Shown here piece after piece: positions 1 through 8,129 of a stretch of DNA of 64,000 nucleotides. The translations under genes and the position numbers were made by a program. The notes beneath the pieces were generated by a model, which worked only from the letters and a program-made list of their open reading frames with translations, had not been told where the DNA came from and searched no databases. Each line of letters begins with the position of its first letter. Within the stretch, counting starts at the first letter, position 1. Source of the stretch: Dietzia sp. NCCP-2495 (GTDB lineage Bacteria > Actinomycetota > Actinomycetes > Mycobacteriales > Mycobacteriaceae); contig NZ_BRVN01000002.1 of the NCBI RefSeq assembly GCF_026011735.1, forward strand, positions 248,001-312,000. Direction: 5' to 3'.

Positions 1-217
1 CCGAGGTGCGGAGATAGGGGACCAGTGGATTGGGCGGGAGGTCGGTTTCCGGGTCGGAGCGTCCCACGAGGTACCGCAGTGCGCACTCATTGTGGGCGGC
101 GTAGCCGGTGCCGGTGCGGAGCATCGGGCGGTAGACGATGCTTGCCACCACGACGGCGGCCACGACCACCACCAGGACCAGCACGATGGCCAGGAGTGCC
201 TTCCGTCCACGGGGCAT
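1..217 (-). CDS. N-terminal part of a membrane-anchored protein, possibly a serine hydrolase (partial)
   Basis: The ATG at 217 opens a frame that stays open for 72 codons to the window edge. Residues about 7-29 are a Leu/Val/Ala-rich hydrophobic segment after a short basic start (MPRGRK), so this is a signal anchor or signal peptide. The next part (TGYAAHNECALRYLVGR) resembles the start of actinobacterial beta-lactamase-related hydrolases as I remember them, but no catalytic motif is inside the window. It starts 2 nt after the stop of the TPM gene, so the two are probably one leftward operon. The function is a guess from a short fragment. Confidence 0.5.
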   Translation of the reverse strand, partial: MPRGRKALLAIVLVLVVVVAAVVVASIVYRPMLRTGTGYAAHNECALRYLVGRSDPETDLPPNPLVPYLRTS

Positions 218-219
218 GG

Positions 220-2319
220 TCAGAACCGCCCGCCCGCGCCGCCGCCACCCCAGCTGCCGCCACCACTGAAGCCGCCACCGCCACCGCCGAAGCCACCGCC
301 GCTGAAGCCGCCTCCACCGCCGAAGCCGCCGCGGCCGTATCCGGACCCGCCGCGCAGCATGCCCTGGATGAGGGCGCTGGCCACCATGCCGCCGATCATC
401 GCGCCGGTATTGGACCCGCCGCGCCTGTACCCGCCGTGGCGACCGCCGCCGTAACCCCCGTGGTACTGCGGGCGGGATGCGTCGTCCTGGGCGCGGCGGA
501 GGGCCTCACGGGCGAGGGTGAGTGCACGCTCGGCGGCGGGGAACGCCGCGGGACCGACGGTGGCCTCGGCTGTCCTCAGCGAGTCCTTGGCACTGGCGAG
601 CCGGGTGCGGGCGCCCTGGCCGATCACCTGCGAGCGGCTGGAGATGAAGTCGTCCGCCTCCCGGACCGCACCGGCTGCCCGGGTGAGGGCGGCCTGCCTG
701 GCCGCGCGGGCACGGCTCGCCGCCTCTGCCTCGTGCCCGGCGGCGGCCAGGGCCTCGTCCAGGTCCCGGTCCACGTCGATGAGTCGGGAGAAGGCGCCGA
801 GCGGATCGGACTGGCCACCGGACCGCGCGGATTCCACCACACCGCGCGCGGCGGTGGCGGCGGTGGCGAGCGAGTGGCTCGTGGCGCTGCTGATGTCGGT
901 GGAGGACAGGAGTCGGCCGGCCACGGCCAATTCCTCGTCGACCTCGGCGATCAGGTCCGGCAGGTCACGCCGGGCGGTCGCGATGTCGTCGGAGGCGTGG
1001 TCCACCGCGTCGAGGAGCTTCTCCGCCTGGGCGAGCTCGCCCTCGGCGGTGGTGATGGCGTCCACGGCCGCGCCCTGCTCACCGACGGGGCGGGCGAGCG
1101 CCTCCCGGGCATCTGCGGTCGAGTCCTCGGCGGCCTCGAGCAGGTCGCCGGCCAGCGACACGTTGTCGGTGATCGAGGCCAGGACCGCCGCCGGGAACTG
1201 CCCGCGCAGGCTCTCCATGGTCTGCTCGGCCTCGGGCAGGCGGGCGCGTAGGCTCACGGCCCGCCGGGTGAGGGCGTCGACCGCGGCGGCACCGTTGATC
1301 AGCAGGTCCCGCATGTTCGAGAAGGCCTCGGCCTGTCCCGCGAGGCCCTTCTCGGCGCGGTCGGCACGGGCTGCCACCTCGAGCAACATCGCCTTGCGCT
1401 GGTCGGGGGTCTCCGGGATGTCGTCGTCGAGACGTTGGACCACCCCGTGCGCGGCGGCGACCTCACCACGGGCGGCGTCCAGGGCCTCGGCGAACGGACG
1501 CGTCCGCAGCTCGCCGAACTCGGCGGTGGCGGTGGCCAGAGCGGTACCGGAGGCCTCGACGGTCTGGTCCGCCGCGGCCAGCCCGGCGCGGGCGCGGGAG
1601 TCGAGGACCTCGGCCGGCAGGGCCGCCAGCCGGGCGGTGTCGTCCCCGGGGATGGTGAGGGCGTCCTCGCTCTGCGCGGCGGTGCGCTTGGCGCGGCGAC
1701 GGCGGCTGACCAGGACCACTCCCACGACGAGGGCGATGATCACGGCGATCGCCGCGAGCATGGCGACTGGGGAGATCTCCGATCCCGAGCCCTGTGCCTC
1801 GAGGCCGTCCGCGGCGCCGATCGCGGCACCGGCCCAGTCGTCCTCGGCCAGCCGGGGCTCGATGTCGCCGGCGGAGATCTTCTGTGCCTCGCTCTGGTTG
1901 GCGGTGGTGGAGCCGCTCTCGTCGGCGAATTCGAACCAGTACGCCCCGTCCCGTACCGCCACGACCAGCAGCGCGTCGTTCATCCCCAGATCGGACATGC
2001 GCCCTGTCTGCTCGGCCCACTGCTGCACCGGGATCCCGTCGAGGGTGTCCACGTAGGTCACCCACAGCTGGATGGAGTCCGTGGACCGCAGCTCGGCCAA
2101 TCGGTCCTCGACGCTGCCGCGATCCGGGCCCAGGACGCCGGCGGAATCGGTGATCTGCGTCGCGAGTCGGGACGGTGGCTCGGCGCCGGCGCCTGGGGCC
2201 GCCCAGATCGTCGCCGAGGTCAGAAACGCGAGGACCAGCGCCAGGAGCGGCGTGCGCGCCGGGCTGAGTCCGGACCGGTGGTGCCCAGCGGCACGCGGAC
2301 GAGGTGAGGTGACCGTCAT
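220..2319 (-). CDS. TPM-domain membrane protein with Gly-rich tail
   Basis: This 699-residue envelope protein has a signal or anchor segment at residues 23-46. A TPM (DUF477) domain follows at about 50-170, with ITDSAGVLGP near its start. A transmembrane helix lies at about 183-204, then a basic stop-transfer RRRR. The next roughly 400 residues are Ala/Glu/Arg-rich helical sequence, and the last 60 are almost only Gly with Ser/Phe/Tyr. The layout matches the M. tuberculosis Rv2345 family, also next to dnaG; the biochemical role is unknown. I chose the ATG at 2319 over an upstream start at 2517 because the signal peptide begins there and a -10-like TACGCT lies 6 nt upstream. The upstream extension would run into dnaG. 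Confidence 0.85.
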   Translation of the reverse strand: MTVTSPRPRAAGHHRSGLSPARTPLLALVLAFLTSATIWAAPGAGAEPPSRLATQITDSAGVLGPDRGSVEDRLAELRSTDSIQLWVTYVDTLDGIPVQQWAEQTGRMSDLGMNDALLVVAVRDGAYWFEFADESGSTTANQSEAQKISAGDIEPRLAEDDWAGAAIGAADGLEAQGSGSEISPVAMLAAIAVIIALVVGVVLVSRRRRAKRTAAQSEDALTIPGDDTARLAALPAEVLDSRARAGLAAADQTVEASGTALATATAEFGELRTRPFAEALDAARGEVAAAHGVVQRLDDDIPETPDQRKAMLLEVAARADRAEKGLAGQAEAFSNMRDLLINGAAAVDALTRRAVSLRARLPEAEQTMESLRGQFPAAVLASITDNVSLAGDLLEAAEDSTADAREALARPVGEQGAAVDAITTAEGELAQAEKLLDAVDHASDDIATARRDLPDLIAEVDEELAVAGRLLSSTDISSATSHSLATAATAARGVVESARSGGQSDPLGAFSRLIDVDRDLDEALAAAGHEAEAASRARAARQAALTRAAGAVREADDFISSRSQVIGQGARTRLASAKDSLRTAEATVGPAAFPAAERALTLAREALRRAQDDASRPQYHGGYGGGRHGGYRRGGSNTGAMIGGMVASALIQGMLRGGSGYGRGGFGGGGGFSGGGFGGGGGGFSGGGSWGGGGAGGRF

Positions 2320-2386
2320 GTGGCCAGCGTATCGGCAGGGCACGGGCGGCACGCACGGTCTCGTGTGGGCGGCTACTCTGGGCGTC
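2320..2386. promoter_or_regulatory. Divergent promoter region, TPM gene / dnaG, both apparently leaderless
   Basis: Only 67 bp separate the two start codons. On the plus strand TACTCT (2374-2379) ends 7 nt before the dnaG ATG. On the minus strand TACGCT (2326-2331) ends 6 nt before the TPM ATG. Neither start has a Shine-Dalgarno sequence. A -10 box 6-8 nt before the start codon is the pattern of leaderless transcripts in actinobacteria; the transcription starts are inferred. Confidence 0.55.
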
Positions 2387-4390
2387 ATGGCAGGGCGGAT
2401 TCCGGAGCAGGACATCGCCGCGATCCGCGAACGGACCCGTATCGAGGAGATCGTCGGCGAGTACGTGGCGCTCAAGCCGGGCGGTGCGGATTCGATGAAG
2501 GGGCTCTCGCCGTTCAAGGACGAGCGGACCCCGTCATTCCACGTGCGTCCGAACGCCGGCTACTTCCACTGCTTCTCGACGGGTGAGGGCGGGGACGTCT
2601 TCTCGTTCCTCATGAAGATGGAGCACATCAGCTTCGTCGAGGCGGTGGAGCAGCTCGCCGACCGGATCGGCTATCGCATCTCGTACGAGGGCGGCGGTCA
2701 GGTTGTGCAGCGGGACCGGGGGACTCGCACCCGGCTGGCGCAGGCCAACGCGGCGGCCCAGAAGTTCTACGCCGAGCGCTTCCGGGAGGACGCGGAGGCG
2801 CAGATCGCGCGGGACTTCCTCACCGAGCGGGGGTTCGACATGGCCCAGGCGGCCCACTTCGGCTGCGGGTACGCGCCGAGCGGCTGGGACACCATGAGCA
2901 AGCACCTCATGCGTCAGGGCTTCGAGGCAAAGGAGCTCGAGGCTGCGGGGCTGTCCAAGACCTCCTCGCGCGGCACCCTCATCGACCGCTTCCACCGTCG
3001 TCTGCTGTGGCCCATCCGCAACCTGGCCGGTGAGGTGATCGGCTTCGGCGCGCGCAAGCTGTTCGAGGACGACAACCTGGGCAAGTACATGAACACGCCC
3101 GAGACGCTGCTCTACAAGAAGTCGCAGGTGCTGTTCGGGCTGGACCTGGCCAAGCGGGACATCGCGTCGCAGCGTCGCGCCGTGGTGGTGGAGGGGTACA
3201 CGGACGTCATGGCGATGCACGCCGCCGGCGTCACCACCGCGGTGGCCGCGTGTGGCACGGCGTTCGGCGACGAGCACGTGTCGGTGCTTCGCAGGTTGAT
3301 GTTGGACGACAATTATTTCCGCGGCGAGATCATTTACACCTTCGACGGCGACGAGGCCGGCAAGAAGGCTGCCATGCGTGCGTTCGCCGGCGATCAGCAA
3401 TTCTCCGGCAAGACGTTCGCCGCTGTGGCACCCGCGGGCCAGGACCCGTGCGATCTGCGCCAGAACAGGGGCGACGCCGCCGTACGTGACCTCGTCTCGT
3501 CGCGGGTACCGATGTTCGAGTTCGCCATCCGGTCGATGCTCACCGAGCACGACCTGGACCACGCGGAGGGGCGGGTCGAGGCGCTGCGCCGCACGGTTCC
3601 CGTGGTGGCGGGCATCCGTGATTCGGCGCTGCGGGACGAGTACGCCCGTCAGCTCGCCGGTTGGGTCGGGTGGGACGACCCGGCCACGGTGGTGCGGCGC
3701 GTCCGTGAGGAGTCGCGGAAGGCCGCGCGCTCGCGCCCGTCCTCGGGTCCGGCACCGCGGCGCCGCGCCGCCGGTGGTCCCGGCGGAGGGCCACGGTACG
3801 ACCGGGATCGTGGGGTCGGTGCCGGACGGGGGTATGACGACGACACCGCCGTCGACCCCCGGCCCGGACCGGAGGCGGTTCCGGGGATCCCGTTGCCCGC
3901 CCCCGGCGATCCGGTGCTGTGGCCGCAGCGTGAGGCGATCAAGGCGGCCCTGCAGTTCCCGGGCCTGGCCGGTCCGCTCTTCGATTCGCTGCCCCAGGAG
4001 TGCTACACGCACCCGGCCTATTCGGCGGTCGCCGCGGCCCTTGCCGAGGCAGGAGGATGTTCTGCCGGCAAGAGCGGCGTCAACTGGGTGAGCGATGTGT
4101 CCGCGGCGCTGAAGGACGAGGGCGTCCGCCGACTCGTCGGTGCCCTCGCCGTGGAGACGCTGCGCGCCTCCGAGGAGGCGATGCCCCGGTACATCTCGGG
4201 CGTGATCGCGCGTCTGCAGGAGGTGTGGGTGTCGGGCCAGATCGCGGATCTCAAGTCCCGTGTCCAGCGGATGAGTCCCTCCGAGGACCCCGACGGCTAC
4301 TCGGCACTGTTCGGCGACCTGGTGGCGCTGGAGGAGTACCGCCGTGGGCTGCTCGAGCAGGCCGTGGGGGCGACCCCGGACTTCGCGTGA
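2387..4390 (+). CDS. dnaG: DNA primase DnaG
   Basis: DnaG synthesises RNA primers at the replication fork and works with the replicative helicase. The 667-residue protein has the N-terminal zinc-binding-type domain (about 1-100), the TOPRIM catalytic core with VVVEGYTDVMAM and YTFDGDEAGKKAA (about 265-335), a low-complexity Arg/Gly/Pro linker (about 440-500), and a helical C-terminal domain expected to contact helicase. The zinc site is unusual: where the family has C-P-F-H and C-F-G-C, this protein has SPFK (41-44) and CFST (62-65). Only Cys62 of the four ligands remains. I chose the ATG at 2387 because the protein then begins MAGRIPEQDI, like other actinobacterial primases, and a -10 box lies 7 nt upstream. 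Confidence 0.95.
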   Translation: MAGRIPEQDIAAIRERTRIEEIVGEYVALKPGGADSMKGLSPFKDERTPSFHVRPNAGYFHCFSTGEGGDVFSFLMKMEHISFVEAVEQLADRIGYRISYEGGGQVVQRDRGTRTRLAQANAAAQKFYAERFREDAEAQIARDFLTERGFDMAQAAHFGCGYAPSGWDTMSKHLMRQGFEAKELEAAGLSKTSSRGTLIDRFHRRLLWPIRNLAGEVIGFGARKLFEDDNLGKYMNTPETLLYKKSQVLFGLDLAKRDIASQRRAVVVEGYTDVMAMHAAGVTTAVAACGTAFGDEHVSVLRRLMLDDNYFRGEIIYTFDGDEAGKKAAMRAFAGDQQFSGKTFAAVAPAGQDPCDLRQNRGDAAVRDLVSSRVPMFEFAIRSMLTEHDLDHAEGRVEALRRTVPVVAGIRDSALRDEYARQLAGWVGWDDPATVVRRVREESRKAARSRPSSGPAPRRRAAGGPGGGPRYDRDRGVGAGRGYDDDTAVDPRPGPEAVPGIPLPAPGDPVLWPQREAIKAALQFPGLAGPLFDSLPQECYTHPAYSAVAAALAEAGGCSAGKSGVNWVSDVSAALKDEGVRRLVGALAVETLRASEEAMPRYISGVIARLQEVWVSGQIADLKSRVQRMSPSEDPDGYSALFGDLVALEEYRRGLLEQAVGATPDFA

Positions 4391-4433
4391 TCGGGACTGC
4401 CGGTGCGGTCAGAAATGGCTCTGACGTGGCGAT

Positions 4434-4463
4434 TTGGTCCAGGCGACGGGGACGCACTAAGGT
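4434..4463 (+). promoter_or_regulatory. Promoter of tRNA-Asn
   Basis: TTGGTC (4434-4439) and TAAGGT (4458-4463) are separated by 18 bp and lie about 40 nt before the tRNA. This is a good housekeeping-type promoter match downstream of the dnaG stop. Confidence 0.5.
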
Positions 4464-4505
4464 AAGTTCTCGGTAACCGGCCAGCGCGCCGGAAGCCGGT
4501 GATAA

Positions 4506-4578
4506 TCCCCCATAGCTCAATTGGCAGAGCATTCGACTGTTAATCGAAGGGTTATTGGTTCGAGTCCAATTGGGGGAG
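4506..4578 (+). tRNA. tRNA-Asn (anticodon GTT)
   Basis: The sequence folds as a cloverleaf. The acceptor arms TCCCCCA (4506-4512) and TGGGGGA (4571-4577) pair fully. The anticodon arm TTCGA/TCGAA encloses CTGTTAA, giving anticodon GTT. The T arm contains GGTTCGAGTCC. The CCA end is not fully encoded. It lies just after dnaG. Confidence 0.95.
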
Positions 4579-4580
4579 CA

Positions 4581-4623
4581 GAGAACAGCAGGTCAGAGAC
4601 ATTACGACTCTGGCCTGTTTCTC
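4581..4623 (+). terminator. Hairpin after tRNA-Asn
   Basis: An imperfect inverted repeat (GAGAACAGCAGGTCAGAG against CTCTGGCCTGTTTCTC, 9-nt loop) starts 2 nt after the tRNA. It is probably the tRNA terminator; there is no long T-run, as is common in high-GC actinobacteria. Confidence 0.55.
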
Positions 4624-4677
4624 ATTTCCGGGAGTCGTCTCACGTAAACGCAACACAAACGCTCGGCGCCGGCGCGA

Positions 4678-5358
4678 TCAGCAGGCGCCGCCGGTGACCT
4701 CGTTCGGGAGCGCGCCCTCCATGTCGACCGAGGACCCGTTCCACTGGAACATGACGTTCGCGCGCCCGGACATGTCGGCGTTGCTGTCTCCCGGTTCGGG
4801 CCAGCGGTACTCCACCGACACCGACTGGTCGGTGGAGCCGATGACCTGCCCCAGGGCGTTGCACGAGATCCCCGTGCCGAGGAACTCTCCGTAGTTGTAG
4901 AGGAGCAACTGGGTCGGGGAGGACCCGGTTCCGCCCTGCGTGGCGAGTTCGGCGTAGCCGAGAGTCCCGCACAGGTTCGACGAGGAGTAGACGGTCCATC
5001 CACGGTCCGGGAAGGGCTGCGCGATGCTCGCGGCGTTCTCGGCCACCGGGACGGTCGCGGGATCGCACGGGGGAGTGGTCGGCGCGGTTGTCGTCGTCAA
5101 CGTCGTCCGGGACTCCGACGTCGCGCTCGCCGTATCCGGTGCGGTAGGGGACTCACTGCTGGCTGTGACGGTGACCGTCGACGGCGCCGCCGCGGCGGAA
5201 CCCGCGCCGTCCTGCGCGGCGGTCGCGTCGTCGCCACCGGCGGAACACCCTGCGAGGACCAGAGCGGCGGAGAAGACGATCCCTGTGGCGCGGAGGACCG
5301 GGGTGCCCGGACGGAGCCGGCGGTGATCTCGTCGGTGCGGTGACGTGCTCGGATCCAT
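4678..5358 (-). CDS. Secreted lipoprotein of unknown function
   Basis: This 226-residue protein has a basic N-terminus and a hydrophobic stretch ending in the lipobox LAGC, so Cys38 should be lipidated and the protein anchored outside the membrane. A Thr/Ser/Ala/Pro-rich linker follows (about 40-100). The mature C-terminal domain has four Cys residues (CDPAT, SNLCGTL, ISCNAL and a terminal Cys) that could form disulfides. I do not recognise the family. GGGAG lies about 5 nt before the ATG at 5358. It stands alone between tRNA-Asn and the divergent ddh. Confidence 0.75.
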   Translation of the reverse strand: MDPSTSPHRRDHRRLRPGTPVLRATGIVFSAALVLAGCSAGGDDATAAQDGAGSAAAAPSTVTVTASSESPTAPDTASATSESRTTLTTTTAPTTPPCDPATVPVAENAASIAQPFPDRGWTVYSSSNLCGTLGYAELATQGGTGSSPTQLLLYNYGEFLGTGISCNALGQVIGSTDQSVSVEYRWPEPGDSNADMSGRANVMFQWNGSSVDMEGALPNEVTGGAC

Positions 5359-5515
5359 GACGGCTCCCGGGTGTCGAGGTGTAGGTGAACCGTATATCGG
5401 CGATCGCCGCCAGTTCCGTTAACACCGGGAGTGGCCCGGGTGGTCATCGCCCGACCCGGTGTCGCCGGAATGGCTACGCTGACACGGACCAGACCGCCAC
5501 AAGGAGATTCATCGC

Positions 5516-6502
5516 ATGACCGCCACGATTCGTATCGGAATCGCCGGATACGGCAACCTCGGCCGCGGCGTGGAGGCCGCGCTCGCACAGAACCCCGATA
5601 TGACGTTGGTGGGCGTGTACACCCGTCGCGCCCCCGCGGACGTGGAGACGGTGAACCCGGACACGCCCGTGTACCCCACCGACGCGCTGGCGACGAACGA
5701 CGGTTCGATCGACGTCCTCATCCTCTGCGGTGGCTCCAAGGACGACCTGCCGGTGCAGTCGCCGGAGCTGGCCTCCCGGTTCAACATCGTCGACAGCTTC
5801 GACACCCACGCCCGCATCCCCGAGCACTTCGCCGCCGTGGACGCCCCGGCCAGGGCCGCCGGCACCACCGCGCTGATCTCCGCCGGATGGGACCCCGGCA
5901 TGTACTCGATCAACCGCGTGGTGGGCGAGGCGCTGCTGCCCGAGGGTGACACCTACACGTTCTGGGGCCGCGGCCTGAGCCAGGGGCACTCCGACGCCGT
6001 GCGGCGCGTGCCCGGCGTGGCTGCCGGGGTCCAGTACACGGTCCCGAGCGAGACGGCCATCTCCGCGGTCCGGGCCGGTGACCGGCCCACGCTGACCACC
6101 CGCGAGAAGCACGTCCGCGAGTGCTTCGTCGTTCTCGAGGAGGGGGCCGACCCCGAGGCGGTCCGCGAGGCGATCGTCACGATGCCGAACTACTTCGAGC
6201 CGTACGACACGACCGTCACGTTCATCTCCGCCGAGGAGCTCGCCCGCGACCACCGGGCGATGCCGCACGGCGGGTTCGTGATCCGGTCCGGCGTCACCGG
6301 TGCGGGCAACACGCAGAGCGTCGAGTACAACCTCACCCTCGGCAGCAACCCGGAGTTCACGGCCGGGGTCCTGGTGGCCTACGCGCGCGCCGTGCACCGG
6401 CTCAACACAAGCGGACAGTCGGGCGCGGTCACCGTGTTCGACATCGCCCCCGGCCTGCTCTCGCCCAAGACCCCCGAGCAACTGCGCGCCGAGGACCTGT
6501 AA
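5516..6502 (+). CDS. ddh: meso-diaminopimelate D-dehydrogenase
   Basis: Ddh catalyses the one-step NADPH-dependent reductive amination of tetrahydrodipicolinate to meso-DAP, a shortcut in lysine and cell-wall synthesis. The 328 residues (C. glutamicum Ddh is about 320) begin with the Rossmann motif IGIAGYGNLGRGVEAAL, and further family stretches include SFDTHARIP, SAGWDPGMYSINR, GRGLSQGHSDAVRR and VTGAGNTQSVEYN. AAGGAG lies 8 nt before the ATG, and a -10-like TACGCT sits near 5473. The next gene starts 2 nt after the stop, so the two are probably co-transcribed. The enzyme is well known in Corynebacterium and, to my knowledge, usually absent from mycobacteria. Confidence 0.93.
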   Translation: MTATIRIGIAGYGNLGRGVEAALAQNPDMTLVGVYTRRAPADVETVNPDTPVYPTDALATNDGSIDVLILCGGSKDDLPVQSPELASRFNIVDSFDTHARIPEHFAAVDAPARAAGTTALISAGWDPGMYSINRVVGEALLPEGDTYTFWGRGLSQGHSDAVRRVPGVAAGVQYTVPSETAISAVRAGDRPTLTTREKHVRECFVVLEEGADPEAVREAIVTMPNYFEPYDTTVTFISAEELARDHRAMPHGGFVIRSGVTGAGNTQSVEYNLTLGSNPEFTAGVLVAYARAVHRLNTSGQSGAVTVFDIAPGLLSPKTPEQLRAEDL

Positions 6503-6504
6503 TC

Positions 6505-7911
6505 GTGACCGGTGTCGAGGTGACGCTGTCCACGGGGCGGGTCGCGGGCCGCGCGCTGGACGAGGTGAACCGCTTCCTGGGCATCCCGTACGCCGAGGAT
6601 CCCGTCGGCGAGCTGCGGTTCGCGGCGCCCCGGCCGCGTTCGCCGTGGCCCGGGGTCCGCGACGCGACCAGGCCCGCGGCCACCGCCCAGCGGCTGCGCT
6701 TCGACACCGATCCCGCCATCCCCGAGCCGATCGTCGCCGGCACCGACATCCTGCACGTCGACGTCTGGGCTCCCGCGCCCGGTGCGTCCGGGCCGGACGG
6801 GGCCGGATGCCCGGTGCTGGTGTGGATCCACGGCGGCGGGTGGGAATCGGGCAGCTCCAGCCAGCCGTGGTTTGACGGGGCGACCTTCGCCCGCCGCGGG
6901 ATCGTCGTGGTGTCGGTCGGGTACCGACTCGGGGTCGAGGGGTTCACCCCGTTCCCGGACGCGCCGGACAATCGCGGGATGCTCGACTGGATCGCCGCCC
7001 TGGAGTGGGTGCAGCGGGAGATCTCGGTGTTCGGTGGGGACCCCGGTCAGGTCACCGTCGCCGGACAGTCCGCCGGAGGTGGCGCCGTGCTGTGCCTGCT
7101 CGGGTCGCCGGCCGCAGCCGGGCTGTTCCACCGGGCGATCGCGTCCTCACCAGCGGTGCTGCGGGCCCCGGCGGTTCAGCCGGGAAAGGACGTCTCCGCC
7201 GCCTCGCTCGCCGCCGGTGGGGCGGGTGCCGTGGACGAGTTCCACCGCCGGCTCCGCAAGGACAACCCGTTCACGCTCCCGTTCCGTCCGGTGGTCGGTG
7301 GGGACCTCGTGCCGGAGCCGCCGCTCGAGGCGGTCGCCGGAGGCCACGCGGGACGCATCCCGCTGATGATCGGTTTCACCGCCACCGAGTTCGAGATCAT
7401 CGCCGACGCGCTTCCGTGGCCGGCGCTGGTCCCCGGCGCAGCCCTCGTGGCGATGTCGCAGAAGATCCCCCGAGAGGGGCTCCGGGCGTTGGCCCGGCAG
7501 TCAGGCGGCAGATCACTCCGGCGCAGTGTCGGCGCGGTGATCGACGCCGCCGCGATCCATTCCACCGTGGCCCGGGCCGCCGAGACCCGAGCCGCCGAGG
7601 GCGATCCCACCTGGGTCTACGACTTCACCTGGGCGGAGGGGAACGGGCCCCGTCACTGCTCGGACCTCCCGTTCTTCTGGGCGGTCCCGGATGCGGAGAA
7701 CGTGGAACGGTTCCTCGGCGAGCCCGCCCCGAGCTCACTCGTGGAGGCGATGCACCGATCCTGGGTCGACTTCGTGACCACCGGTGACCCGGGCTTCCCG
7801 GCGTACGAACCGGACAACCGGCAGGTGAGACAGTGGAATGACCCGCCAGCCGTCATCGGGGACGGACTCGCCGCGGTCCGCGAGGTCTGGTGGCCGGAAG
7901 GAACCGGGTGA
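6505..7911 (+). CDS. Carboxylesterase, type B (COesterase) family
   Basis: This 468-residue alpha/beta hydrolase probably cleaves carboxylic esters in the cytoplasm. Visible motifs are FLGIPYAEDP near the N-terminus, the oxyanion loop WIHGGGWESGS, and the nucleophile elbow VAGQSAGGGAV (Ser in GxSxG). No signal peptide is present. The GTG at 6505 is 2 nt after the ddh stop and is the only sensible start; the open frame extends upstream only inside ddh. The substrate cannot be inferred. Coupling to ddh may be only transcriptional convenience. Confidence 0.85.
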   Translation: MTGVEVTLSTGRVAGRALDEVNRFLGIPYAEDPVGELRFAAPRPRSPWPGVRDATRPAATAQRLRFDTDPAIPEPIVAGTDILHVDVWAPAPGASGPDGAGCPVLVWIHGGGWESGSSSQPWFDGATFARRGIVVVSVGYRLGVEGFTPFPDAPDNRGMLDWIAALEWVQREISVFGGDPGQVTVAGQSAGGGAVLCLLGSPAAAGLFHRAIASSPAVLRAPAVQPGKDVSAASLAAGGAGAVDEFHRRLRKDNPFTLPFRPVVGGDLVPEPPLEAVAGGHAGRIPLMIGFTATEFEIIADALPWPALVPGAALVAMSQKIPREGLRALARQSGGRSLRRSVGAVIDAAAIHSTVARAAETRAAEGDPTWVYDFTWAEGNGPRHCSDLPFFWAVPDAENVERFLGEPAPSSLVEAMHRSWVDFVTTGDPGFPAYEPDNRQVRQWNDPPAVIGDGLAAVREVWWPEGTG

Positions 7912-7966
7912 GGCCTTGCTAGGCTTTGCCCGCGCGCACCGAGAGATCCTCGTGTGCGCTCGTCAA

Positions 7967-8040
7967 GGGGCTATAGCTCAGTTGGTTAGAGCCGCGGACT
8001 CATAATCCGCTGGTCGCGGGTTCGAGCCCCGCTGGCCCCA
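7967..8040 (+). tRNA. tRNA with CAT anticodon (Ile2 or elongator Met)
   Basis: The cloverleaf has acceptor arms GGGGCTA (7967-7973) and TGGCCCC (8033-8039) and anticodon loop CTCATAA. The D arm AGCTCAGTTGGTTAGAGC and T arm CGGGTTCGAGCCCCG are canonical. The variable region TGGTCGC resembles E. coli tRNA-Ile2, whose C34 is modified to lysidine by TilS, more than elongator tRNA-Met, but this is not decisive. A -10-like TAGGCT lies at 7920-7925. Confidence 0.9.
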
Positions 8041-8068
8041 CCGTGTGCCACCTGCCGGGAGCAGGTGA

Positions 8069-8100
8069 CGATGCCCCCTGGGTCTTCCCAGGGGGCATCG
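8069..8100. terminator. Strong hairpin between tRNA and esterase gene
   Basis: A perfect 13-bp stem (8069-8081 with 8088-8100) closes a 6-nt loop. It lies between the rightward tRNA and the leftward esterase gene, so it can terminate both. A smaller hairpin (CACCTGC...GCAGGTG, 8049-8067) precedes it. Confidence 0.8.
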
Positions 8101-8129
8101 ATCGCTCGTGCCACAACTCCTCGCGCTGA

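Noticed and set aside
25-1251. Long rightward open frame (408 codons) across the TPM gene
   Set aside because: It is the antisense shadow of a Gly-rich, high-GC gene; composition is Arg/Gly/Ala-rich with no domain, and the opposite strand has signal peptide, TPM domain and membrane helix.
2534-4012. 492-codon leftward frame inside dnaG
   Set aside because: dnaG motifs are unambiguous on the other strand; the antisense frame has no recognisable domain and is typical of GC-rich third-position bias.
4506-4623. tRNA-Asn as an integration (attachment) site
   Set aside because: No integrase gene, no second copy of the tRNA 3' end in the window and no change in composition nearby. The same holds for the CAT-anticodon tRNA and tRNA-Val.
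7176-7610. Antisense frame in the carboxylesterase gene
   Set aside because: No ribosome site or family motif; the COesterase motifs on the plus strand are complete.
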